From Pseudomonas sihuiensis (GTDB lineage: Bacteria > Pseudomonadota > Gammaproteobacteria > Pseudomonadales > Pseudomonadaceae): a stretch of DNA of 64,000 bases. Under the pieces are notes generated by a model, which had not been told where the DNA came from, ran no database searches, and saw nothing but the letters and a program-made list of their open reading frames with translations. The translations under genes and the position numbers were made by a program. How positions within the stretch are numbered: position 1 is the first letter of the stretch; the number at the start of each line of letters is the position of its first letter. The stretch lies in contig NZ_LT629797.1 of the NCBI RefSeq assembly GCF_900106015.1, positions 2,108,001 to 2,172,000 of the forward strand. The letters run 5' to 3'. This document shows, piece after piece, positions 56,517 through 64,000 of this stretch.

Positions 56517-59468
56517 ATGCTCAATACCGCCGTTCCCGGAGAACGCCGTTTCCCCCTGCACGTTCATATCAGTGTCCTGTTCACGCTTCTGCTGCTGTTC
56601 ACCGGTGTCGTGCTGGGGTTGTTCAATTACCAGCAGACCAGCCGGCTGATCTTCTCCAGCAGTTCGACACTCTTCGAGCGCATCCAGCACGACGTACAGA
56701 GAGATCTGGACAATACCTACCGCCCCATACGCCACCTGCTCAGCCTGCTGGCGCTGCACCCGGCCACAGAGGCCGACACGCTCGATGAACGCCTGGAAAT
56801 GCTGCCGCTGTTCGTTCAGGCCCTGCGCGACAACCCCAAACTGGCCTCGATCTATCTTGGCTATGAGGATGGCGACTTCTTCATGGTCAGACCGCTGCGC
56901 AGCGACATGCTCAAGCAGCGTTTCGACGCGCCGAACAAAGCGGCTTATCAGGTCTGGGCCATCGACCGCAGCAGCGCCGGGACCGACAGCGATTACCTGT
57001 TCTATGACGGCTCACTGAACCAGCTCAGCCGCCGGCAGAAACTCAGCGAACCTTACGATCCCAGGCAGCGCGACTGGTTCAAGCGCGCGCGCGGCGATGG
57101 CGGACAGATCACCACCGCGCCCTATCTGTTCTTCTCCACCCAGGAAATCGGCACCACATTGGCCAGGCGCAGCGGCCTGACCACCGTGATTGGCGCCGAC
57201 CTGACGCTCGACGATCTCTCGGCCACCTTGGCCAGCCACCGCGTCACCCCCAACAGCCAGGTGGTACTCGCCGACAACGATGGCAATGCCGTGGCCTACC
57301 CCGAGAGCAGCCGCCTGCTCAAGGAGGTCGATGGCAAGGTATCGCTGGTCAAGGTCAGTGAACTCAATCCGGCTCTGGGTGAACTGCTGTCCGGCCAACT
57401 GAACGAACGAGACGAGGGCATCGTCGAACTGGCCAAGCAGCGTTGGGCCATGGCTCACCGGCACATTCAGGAGGGCGGCCCACAGGGGTTGCATCTGGCC
57501 CTGCTGGTGCCCGAGCAAGAGCTGCTGGCAGAGGCTTATCGCATCCGCTGGCAGGGCGCGCTGATCACTCTCACCACCCTGCTGCTGTGCCTGCCGCTGG
57601 GCTGGCTGACTTCACGTCTGGTGGTCAAACCGCTGCGCAGCCTGGTGCAGGAGGCGCAGGCCATCCGCCGTTTCGACTTCGCCCATCCGGCCAGCGGTCG
57701 CTCGCCGATTCTCGAGGTCGACCAGCTAGCGGTGTCGATGAGCAGCATGAAGGACACCCTGTCGAGCTTTCTCGACATCGCTGCCAGCCTCTCGGCGGAA
57801 ACCCAATTCGACGCGCTGATCAAGCGCGTGATGGACGCCACCGTCTCCATCAGCGCGGCCCAGGGCGGCCTGCTTTATCTGCTGGACAATGACAGCGGCC
57901 GCCTGGAGCCACAGGGGTTGGTGATCGACGGCCAGAGCCGCAGCCTCGCCGATCTGGGCATCCACGGACTGGCCCATGATGACCCAACCTTACCCAGCTG
58001 GCTGCAGCGTCCGGCCAGCGGCGGCGACAGTGTCGCCACCTCCATCGGCTTCGATCAGGCGGGTAAATTTCAAGGGCTGCTGTCGGCCATGGACAGTCCG
58101 CGCCTGCACTTGATCGCTGCCGGCCTGCATAACCGTCAGGGCGACACCGTTGGCGTGCTAGTACTGTTGCAACGCGATACCGGCGAGGATAACGAAAGCA
58201 TGCTCAGCCCGGATCGCGTCGCCTTCGTCGACGCCGTCTCAGGCAGTGCAGCCCTGTGCATCGAGAGCCAACGCCTGCTGGCCAGGCAGAAGCAGTTGCT
58301 CGATGCCTTCATCCAGCTGATCGCCGGCGCCATCGACGCCAAGAGTCCCTATACCGGCGGCCACTGTCAGCGCGTACCGGAAATCACCCTGATGCTGGCC
58401 CGTGCTGCAGCCGAGAGCGACGCCCCCGAGTTTCGTGACTACAACCCCAGCGACGAGGAGTGGGAGGCGCTGCATATCGCCGCCTGGCTGCACGATTGCG
58501 GCAAGGTCACCACACCCGAGTACGTGGTGGACAAGGCGACCAAGCTGGAAACCCTGTACGACCGCATCCACGAAATACGCATGCGCTTCGAGGTACTCAA
58601 GCGCGATGCCTGGGTCGCCTATTGGCGTGGTCGTGCCGAAGGTGGTGAGGAAAGCGCACTGGCGGCTCTGCGCGACCAGCTGCTGAGCGATCTGGACGAC
58701 GAATTCGCCTTCATCGCGCGCATCAATCTGGGTGGCGAGGCCATGGCCGATGACGACCAGGCTCGCCTCAAGCAGATCGCCGAACGACGCTGGCTACGCA
58801 CACTGGACAATCGCCTGGGCGTTTCCTGGGAGGAAGCCAAGCGCCTGGAACACTCGGCCCCCAGCAGCCTGCCGGTGGAGGAGCCGCTGCTCGCTGACCG
58901 CCTCGACCATCTGATCGAGCGCGCCGACCAGGAGGTGATCGCGCCAGACAATCGCTGGGGCTTCAAGCTGGAAGTGCCGCAGTACAAATTCAACCGTGGC
59001 GAACTGCACAACCTGAGCATCGCCCGCGGCACGCTGACGGCCGAAGAGCGCTACATCATCAACCACCACATCGTGCAGACCATCCTGATGCTCGACCGCC
59101 TGCCCTTCCCCAAGCATCTGCAGAATGTCACCGAGATCGCCGGTGGGCACCACGAGAAGATGGACGGCACGGGCTATCCCAAACGCCTGACGCGCGAACA
59201 GATGAGCCTGCCGGCACGCATGATGGCGATCGCCGATATCTTCGAAGCCCTGACGGCAGTGGATCGCCCCTACAAGAAGGGCAAGACGCTGTCGGAGGCA
59301 CTGAACATCATGGTCGGCATGTGCAAGGGTGCGCACATCGACCCGCAGCTGTTCGCTCTGTTCATTCGCGCAGGCATCTACCGGCGCTACGCCGAGCGTT
59401 TCATGCAGGCCGAACAGATCGATAAGGTAGACGAACAAGCGCTGCTGGAAAAAGCTGGAGCTCTGTAG
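56517..59468 (+). CDS. HD-GYP phosphodiesterase with dCache, HAMP and GAF domains
   Basis: A 983-residue membrane sensor. TM1 (about 19-40), a periplasmic dCache-like region (about 45-340), TM2 (about 348-370), HAMP (about 370-420), GAF (about 440-590), then a C-terminal HD-GYP domain with HD at 659-660 (LHDCGK) and HHEKMDGTGYPKRL at 878-891. Both halves of the active site are intact, so c-di-GMP hydrolysis is expected. The distance between them is about 220 residues, far longer than usual, because of an inserted helical segment (ALRDQLLSDLDDEF...). The TAG stop lies within a GTAGGG repeat. Confidence 0.9.
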   Translation: MLNTAVPGERRFPLHVHISVLFTLLLLFTGVVLGLFNYQQTSRLIFSSSSTLFERIQHDVQRDLDNTYRPIRHLLSLLALHPATEADTLDERLEMLPLFVQALRDNPKLASIYLGYEDGDFFMVRPLRSDMLKQRFDAPNKAAYQVWAIDRSSAGTDSDYLFYDGSLNQLSRRQKLSEPYDPRQRDWFKRARGDGGQITTAPYLFFSTQEIGTTLARRSGLTTVIGADLTLDDLSATLASHRVTPNSQVVLADNDGNAVAYPESSRLLKEVDGKVSLVKVSELNPALGELLSGQLNERDEGIVELAKQRWAMAHRHIQEGGPQGLHLALLVPEQELLAEAYRIRWQGALITLTTLLLCLPLGWLTSRLVVKPLRSLVQEAQAIRRFDFAHPASGRSPILEVDQLAVSMSSMKDTLSSFLDIAASLSAETQFDALIKRVMDATVSISAAQGGLLYLLDNDSGRLEPQGLVIDGQSRSLADLGIHGLAHDDPTLPSWLQRPASGGDSVATSIGFDQAGKFQGLLSAMDSPRLHLIAAGLHNRQGDTVGVLVLLQRDTGEDNESMLSPDRVAFVDAVSGSAALCIESQRLLARQKQLLDAFIQLIAGAIDAKSPYTGGHCQRVPEITLMLARAAAESDAPEFRDYNPSDEEWEALHIAAWLHDCGKVTTPEYVVDKATKLETLYDRIHEIRMRFEVLKRDAWVAYWRGRAEGGEESALAALRDQLLSDLDDEFAFIARINLGGEAMADDDQARLKQIAERRWLRTLDNRLGVSWEEAKRLEHSAPSSLPVEEPLLADRLDHLIERADQEVIAPDNRWGFKLEVPQYKFNRGELHNLSIARGTLTAEERYIINHHIVQTILMLDRLPFPKHLQNVTEIAGGHHEKMDGTGYPKRLTREQMSLPARMMAIADIFEALTAVDRPYKKGKTLSEALNIMVGMCKGAHIDPQLFALFIRAGIYRRYAERFMQAEQIDKVDEQALLEKAGAL

Positions 59469-59531
59469 GGGCGCTCCGCGCACCGAGCTTCGATATCAGG
59501 TCAAACGCTGGGTGCGCGCGGCGCACCCTAC
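59465..59531. repeat. GTAGGG-type palindromic repeat
   Basis: GTAGGGGCGCTCCGCGCACC and GGTGCGCGCGGCGCACCCTA are imperfect inverted arms. The first TAG (59466-59468) is the stop codon of the HD-GYP gene. Confidence 0.75.
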
Positions 59532-59570
59532 CTGATGACTGGCGCCAGAGAACCCGGCGCCGAGTAGCGA

Positions 59571-59912
59571 TCAAGCCTGGTTGATCGGGTTTTCCGGGTA
59601 CCAGACGTCCTGCAACGGGCTGAGTTCGAACTTCTCCAGTTCGTCGCGGCCTTTCAGCCAGGCCTCGACGGCAGCACGCTGCTCCTCGTTGACCGAGCCA
59701 CGCTTGGCCAGGCAGACCAGACCGAAGTCTTCGCCACCTACGTAATCCAGACCATTGCCGGCGATGGCCTGATCGAGGAACTGATCGACGAAATCGTCGA
59801 GGGTCTGGTCGCTCAAGTCGGCCTTGAAGTTCAGGGTCAGCTCGAAGCCCAGCTCCTGGAATTCATCGACACAGAGCTTCTTGCGCAGACGGCGGGAACG
59901 GTTGGTCGCCAT
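59571..59912 (-). CDS. yggL: YggL family protein (DUF469)
   Basis: A 113-residue protein with the YggL pattern: basic start (MATNRSRRLRKKLCVDEFQELGF), FVDQFLDQAIAGNGLDYVGGEDFGL, and a C-terminal WLKGRDELEKFELSPLQDVWY. Family members have been found associated with the large ribosomal subunit. ATG 59912 fits the family start. Single gene, divergent from dacB. Confidence 0.92.
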   Translation of the reverse strand: MATNRSRRLRKKLCVDEFQELGFELTLNFKADLSDQTLDDFVDQFLDQAIAGNGLDYVGGEDFGLVCLAKRGSVNEEQRAAVEAWLKGRDELEKFELSPLQDVWYPENPINQA

Positions 59913-60160
59913 GAAACAATCCTCAAAGGTAATAACGCGCGGCACTCTAGCAGTTTCGCCGCCAGAGCGCCCGTTTTGTATCGTCCTGCCGGCCCTTCGA
60001 ACATGTTGAACGCCAGCTGTTTGCAGTGACTGTTTTTAACCCGGCGGGGCCGACTGCGAGCAGAATCTTGCGGCATAATGCCGGCAACTTTTCCCCGAGT
60101 CGGACTGTCGTTTGTCTGTCTCCCACGTCACTCCCGCCTGACTGCGGAAGGTTCCTGTCG

Positions 60161-61597
60161 ATGATTCAGCGGTTTCGCCAACTGGCGCTGAGCGCCCTGC
60201 TTCTCCCCCTCGCCCTGTCCTGCCACGCTGCCAGCGCCGCACTCCCTGCCAAGGTCGAGCAGGCGCTGAAGGCCAACAAGATTTCCAACAACTCGCTGTC
60301 GGTAATGACCGTGCCTCTGGGCGGGCAGGCTGGCGGCCTGCAGTTCAATGCCGATATCTCGGTCAACCCGGCCTCCACCATGAAGCTGGTGACCACCTAC
60401 GCCGCCCTGGAATTGCTGGGGCCCAACCATCAATGGAAGACCGAGTTCTATGCCGATGGCCCGCTGAAGGATGGTGTGCTGCATGGCAACCTCTACCTCA
60501 AGGGTGGCGGCGACCCGAAACTGAACATGGAGAAACTCTGGCTGCTGCTGCGCGATCTGCGCATCAACGGCGTGCGCCAGGTTCAAGGCGATCTGGTGCT
60601 CGATCGCAGCTTCTTCGTTGCCCCGCAGTTACCGGCGTTCAATGATGACGGTGGCGATGCCAACAAACCCTTCCTGGTCAAACCCGACTCCCTGCTGGTC
60701 AACCTCAAGGCGCAGCGTTTCATCACCCGCGCCGAAGGCGGCAAGGCGCATATCGCCATGGACCCACCAATCGCCACTGTCCGTATCGACAATCAGGTTC
60801 GCGTGCTCAAGGCTGCAACCTGTCCGGCCTGGCCCGATATCCGCTACAACGCGGTGGAGCAGTACGACGGCACGACCCTGATCGTCAGCGGCCAACTGGC
60901 TGAAGGCTGCAGTGCGCAGACCTACCTGTCGCTGCTCGACCATCCCAGCTACGCCGCCGGCGCGGTACGCGGTATCTGGCAGGAGCTGGGCGGCAAGATT
61001 CTTGGCAAGGACCGTCTGGGCCCTGTTCCGGAAAAAGCCCGCATGCTGGTGCGCGCCTTCTCCCCGGATGTGGTGGAGATCGTCCGCGACATCAACAAGT
61101 ACAGCAACAACACCATGGCTCGGCAGCTGTTTCTCAGCATCGGCGCACAGTTCCGTACGGAAGCCGACAAGGATGACGCCATGGCCGCGCAGCGTGTCAT
61201 TCGCAGCTGGCTGGCGCGCAAGGGCATCACGGCGCCGCATCTGGTGATGGAGAATGGCTCCGGCCTGTCGCGCGCCGAACGCATCAGCGCACGGGAAATG
61301 GCGCTGATCCTCCAGGCGGCCTGGCGCAGCCCTTACGCTGCCGAGTTCCGCAGCTCGATGCCACTGGTGGCAATGGACGGCACCATGCGCCGGCGCCTGC
61401 AGCGCACGCCGCTGGTGGGTGAGGCACACATCAAGACCGGCACCCTGAACAATGTGCGCGCCATTGCCGGCTACAGCCGCGACAGCAACGGCCAGGACTG
61501 GGCCGTGGTGGCCATCCTCAACGACCCGAAACCCTGGGGCGCCACCTCGATCCTCGATCAGGTGCTGCTGGAAACCTACAAGCAGCCCAAACGCTGA
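60161..61597 (+). CDS. dacB: D-alanyl-D-alanine carboxypeptidase/endopeptidase (PBP4 type)
   Basis: A 478-residue periplasmic class-C penicillin-binding protein that trims peptidoglycan peptides. The signal peptide is residues 1-26. Active-site motifs in order: SxxK in PASTMKL (Ser72, Lys75), SxN in YSNN and KTG in HIKTGTLNN. The large insertion between SxxK and SxN is normal for PBP4. GGAAGG precedes the ATG at 60161. Confidence 0.94.
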   Translation: MIQRFRQLALSALLLPLALSCHAASAALPAKVEQALKANKISNNSLSVMTVPLGGQAGGLQFNADISVNPASTMKLVTTYAALELLGPNHQWKTEFYADGPLKDGVLHGNLYLKGGGDPKLNMEKLWLLLRDLRINGVRQVQGDLVLDRSFFVAPQLPAFNDDGGDANKPFLVKPDSLLVNLKAQRFITRAEGGKAHIAMDPPIATVRIDNQVRVLKAATCPAWPDIRYNAVEQYDGTTLIVSGQLAEGCSAQTYLSLLDHPSYAAGAVRGIWQELGGKILGKDRLGPVPEKARMLVRAFSPDVVEIVRDINKYSNNTMARQLFLSIGAQFRTEADKDDAMAAQRVIRSWLARKGITAPHLVMENGSGLSRAERISAREMALILQAAWRSPYAAEFRSSMPLVAMDGTMRRRLQRTPLVGEAHIKTGTLNNVRAIAGYSRDSNGQDWAVVAILNDPKPWGATSILDQVLLETYKQPKR

Positions 61598-61604
61598 CCA
61601 CGCT

Positions 61605-61665
61605 GTAGCCCGGATGCAATCCGGGGCTTAGGTTCAAAAGAGCCCCCGGATTACATCCGGGCTAC
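61605..61665. repeat. GTAGCCCGGAT-type palindromic repeat
   Basis: GTAGCCCGGATGCAATCCGGG and CCCGGATTACATCCGGGCTA form inverted arms between convergent dacB and rlmKL. Half copies occur at 6207 and 2710. Confidence 0.8.
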
Positions 61666-61669
61666 GCTA

Positions 61670-63850
61670 TCAGCGTGCAGTGAAACGCCAGGCGCGGTGG
61701 ATCTTCGGGTTGCGGACGAAGTCCGGGTCCAGCGTCTGCGCGCTGATCTCTTCGACCTGATAGCGCGCCACCAGGCTTTCATCGAGCTGGAACTTGCGGA
61801 AGTTGTTGGAGAAATACAACACACCGCCACGGGCCAGACGCGCCATGGCCAGATCGAGCAGTTCGACGTGGTCACGCTGCACATCGAACACGCCTTCCAT
61901 GCGCTTGGAATTGGAGAAGGTCGGCGGGTCGATGAAGATCAGCTCGTACTCACCGCGATTCTCTGCCAACCAGGTCATCACATCGCCCTGCTCCAGACGG
62001 TGCTTGTCGGAAAAACCGTTGAGCGCGAGATTACGCCGCGCCCAGTCCAGGTAAGTTTTCGACAGATCCACGCTGGTGGTGCTGCGCGCGCCACCCTTGG
62101 CCGCATGCACGGTAGCCGTCGCGGTGTAACAGAACAGGTTGAGGAAGCGCTTGCCAGCGGCCTCGCGCTGCAGACGCAGGCGCAACGGACGGTGATCGAG
62201 GAACAGCCCGGTGTCCAGATAGTCGGTGAGGTTGACCAGCAGTTTGACCCCGCCTTCATTCACCTCCATGAACTCGCCCTGTGCGGCCTGACGCTGATAC
62301 TGCTTGGTACCCGCCTGACGCTCACGACGCTTGATCACCACGCGGCTCTGCGCCACGCCCAGCGCCTGCGGGATCGCGGCCAAGGCATCGAGCAGGCGCG
62401 CCTGAGCCTTGTCCGGATCGATTGAGCGCGGCGCGGCATATTCCTGAACATGTACGTAGTCGCGGTACAGATCGACTGCCACGGCATACTCGGGCATGTC
62501 GGCATCGTACAGCCGATAGCACTCGACGCCTTCGCGGCGTGCCCACTTGCCCAACTGCTTGAGGTTCTTCTGCAGGCGGTTGGCGAACATCTGCCCGCCT
62601 TCGGACAAACGTGCCTGTTGCGGCGCATCCTGCGCTGGCTCTTGATCGTCCTCGCGCGCACGCCGCTCACCGGTAACGAACTGCTCGGTCTGCACCCTGA
62701 TCAACAGCAGTTTGCAGGGCAGTGCGCCGTTCCAGAAGGCGTATTGCTTGTGGCTGCGCAGGCCCATGCGCTTGCCCAGTTCCGGCGCGCCGGTGAATAC
62801 CGCTGCCTCCCAGCCCAGGCAGGTCTGACGCAGACGCTCACCGAGGTTCTGGTAGAGGTACAACAGGCTGGCTTCGTCGCCCAGGCGTTCGCCGTATGGC
62901 GGGTTGCTGATCACCAGGCCCTTCTGATTCTGGTCCGGGCGCGGCTCGAAACTGCCCAGCTCGCCCTGATAGATCTTCACCCAGTCGGACAGGCCGGCGC
63001 GCTCGACGTTATTGCGCCCAGGCTGGATCAGGCGCGGGTCGGCTTCATAACCACGAATCCACAGCGGCGGCTTGGCCAACCCCACCGCGGCACGCTGCTC
63101 GGCCTCGGCATGCAGCTTCTTCCAGATTGCCGGCACATGGCCCAGCCAATTGGAGAAGCCCCAACGCTCACGCTTGAGGTTGGGGGCGATATCGGCAGCC
63201 ATCAGCGCTGCCTCCACCAGGAAAGTACCCACACCGCACATCGGGTCGGCCAATGCACCGCCCTCGGCAGCAATGCGCGGCCAACCGGCACGGATCAGCA
63301 CTGCCGCCGCCAGGTTCTCTTTCAGCGGCGCCGCTCCCTGCTGCAGGCGGTAACCACGCTGGTGCAGGCTGTGGCCGGAGAGGTCCAAAGAAAGCACCGC
63401 CTCACCGCGATCCAGACGCAGATGCACGCGCAGGTCCGGGTTGAGCTTGTCGATGCTGGGACGCTCGCCGCCGGCCGTACGCAACCGGTCGACAATCGCA
63501 TCCTTGACCTTGAGTGCACCGAAGTGGGTGTTGTCGATGCCCGAACCGTTGCCGCTGAATTCCACTGCCAGGCTGCCGGACGGCTCCAGATGGTCGCGCC
63601 AGTCCACTGCCTGCACGCCGTCATAAAGCTCGTCGGCGTTGTTCATGGCAAAGCGCGACAGCACCAGCAGCACGCGGTTGGCCAGGCGCGACCACAGGCA
63701 CAGTCGATAGGCCACCTCGATTTCGGCATGACCGCGAACCGCGGCCGTTTGCTCGCGCGCATCTTCCAGCCCAAGCCCCCGGGCCTCTTCCAGCAACAGG
63801 CCCTCGAGCCCCTTGGGGCAGGTCAGCACGATTTCGTAACGATCAGACAT
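61670..63850 (-). CDS. rlmL: Bifunctional 23S rRNA methyltransferase RlmKL
   Basis: A 726-residue fusion of two methyltransferases that modify 23S rRNA: RlmL (m2G2445) and RlmK (m7G2069). The N-terminal THUMP domain (about 45-155) is followed by the RlmL domain with NPPYGERL, and a C-terminal RlmK domain with LFCYTATATVHAAKGG (SAM site) and FIDPPTFSNSK. ATG 63850 gives MSDRYEIVLTCPKGLE, the usual start. The 150 bases between it and the window end hold no recognised gene. Confidence 0.95.
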   Translation of the reverse strand: MSDRYEIVLTCPKGLEGLLLEEARGLGLEDAREQTAAVRGHAEIEVAYRLCLWSRLANRVLLVLSRFAMNNADELYDGVQAVDWRDHLEPSGSLAVEFSGNGSGIDNTHFGALKVKDAIVDRLRTAGGERPSIDKLNPDLRVHLRLDRGEAVLSLDLSGHSLHQRGYRLQQGAAPLKENLAAAVLIRAGWPRIAAEGGALADPMCGVGTFLVEAALMAADIAPNLKRERWGFSNWLGHVPAIWKKLHAEAEQRAAVGLAKPPLWIRGYEADPRLIQPGRNNVERAGLSDWVKIYQGELGSFEPRPDQNQKGLVISNPPYGERLGDEASLLYLYQNLGERLRQTCLGWEAAVFTGAPELGKRMGLRSHKQYAFWNGALPCKLLLIRVQTEQFVTGERRAREDDQEPAQDAPQQARLSEGGQMFANRLQKNLKQLGKWARREGVECYRLYDADMPEYAVAVDLYRDYVHVQEYAAPRSIDPDKAQARLLDALAAIPQALGVAQSRVVIKRRERQAGTKQYQRQAAQGEFMEVNEGGVKLLVNLTDYLDTGLFLDHRPLRLRLQREAAGKRFLNLFCYTATATVHAAKGGARSTTSVDLSKTYLDWARRNLALNGFSDKHRLEQGDVMTWLAENRGEYELIFIDPPTFSNSKRMEGVFDVQRDHVELLDLAMARLARGGVLYFSNNFRKFQLDESLVARYQVEEISAQTLDPDFVRNPKIHRAWRFTAR

Positions 63851-64000
63851 GGATGTTCCACTGCCTATGGCAATCAGGGAGGTGCAGCGGCGCACCTCGA
63901 CTCAAAATAAGTGACAAAAGGTCACAACGCGACCCTTCGTCGGAATAAGCAAGCACTCTCATTTGCACTAGCAAAATGACGGTATCGGCTCGCATAGCCA

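Overview
The window is chromosomal DNA from a Pseudomonas, most likely of the P. mendocina / P. oleovorans (Ectopseudomonas) group. The grounds are high GC content, genus-typical small proteins (NapE, YheU, YggL, YqjDEK-type) and gene blocks that, from memory, follow P. aeruginosa order: the MarR-NAGGN-sensor kinase-YheU block, napE-oprH-phoP-phoQ, purM-purN-PerM-Hda-WrbA-ArsC-YihY, and YggL-DacB-RlmKL. No alignment was run, so the species level is inference.

Layout: 1-2.9 kb, zinc/manganese-type ABC importer with two binding proteins, the second poor in metal ligands, then a 28-residue mini-gene. 3.1-3.6 kb, tRNA-Val/Asp/Asp with promoter and terminator. 3.8-9.3 kb, MarR regulator and the genes for the osmoprotectant N-acetylglutaminylglutamine amide (NAGGN), followed by a large hybrid sensor kinase. 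12.2-20.6 kb, housekeeping genes: a DAHP synthase behind an aromatic-rich leader peptide and terminator, TtcA, a DnaJ-like protein, Yip1, SprT. 18.0-23.0 kb, an acyl-CoA cluster (racemase-like CoA-transferase, decayed acyl-CoA ligase, acyl-CoA dehydrogenase, AraC regulator), then a ParDE-type toxin-antitoxin pair. 24.1-27.2 kb, oprH-phoP-phoQ with four PhoP-box hexamers before oprH. 28.6-32.7 kb, periplasmic nitrate reductase napEDABC without napF. 32.7-44.0 kb, thioredoxin-like lipoprotein, PilZ protein and core genes through purM/purN.

From 44.08 to 46.04 kb lies an intact IS3-family element beside a 0.7-kb imperfect palindrome. Next come an ammonium transporter with a candidate sigma-54 promoter, yqjD/E/K-like genes, an EAL-YkuI_C phosphodiesterase, a convergent group of dihaem-type protein, SCO and multicopper oxidase, a dGTPase, a FUSC-type membrane protein, a 983-residue HD-GYP protein, YggL, DacB and RlmKL.

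Three themes recur. One is c-di-GMP signalling (PilZ, EAL and HD-GYP proteins). The second is envelope and respiratory adaptation (PhoPQ-OprH, Nap, SCO/multicopper oxidase, NAGGN). The third is a dense population of intergenic palindromes, several with GTAGGG or GTAGCCCGGAT ends; two of them supply a gene's stop codon and a different repeat has entered a coding sequence in frame. The most interesting regulatory region is the tandem aromatic-rich leader arrangement before the DAHP synthase (14.43-14.82 kb).
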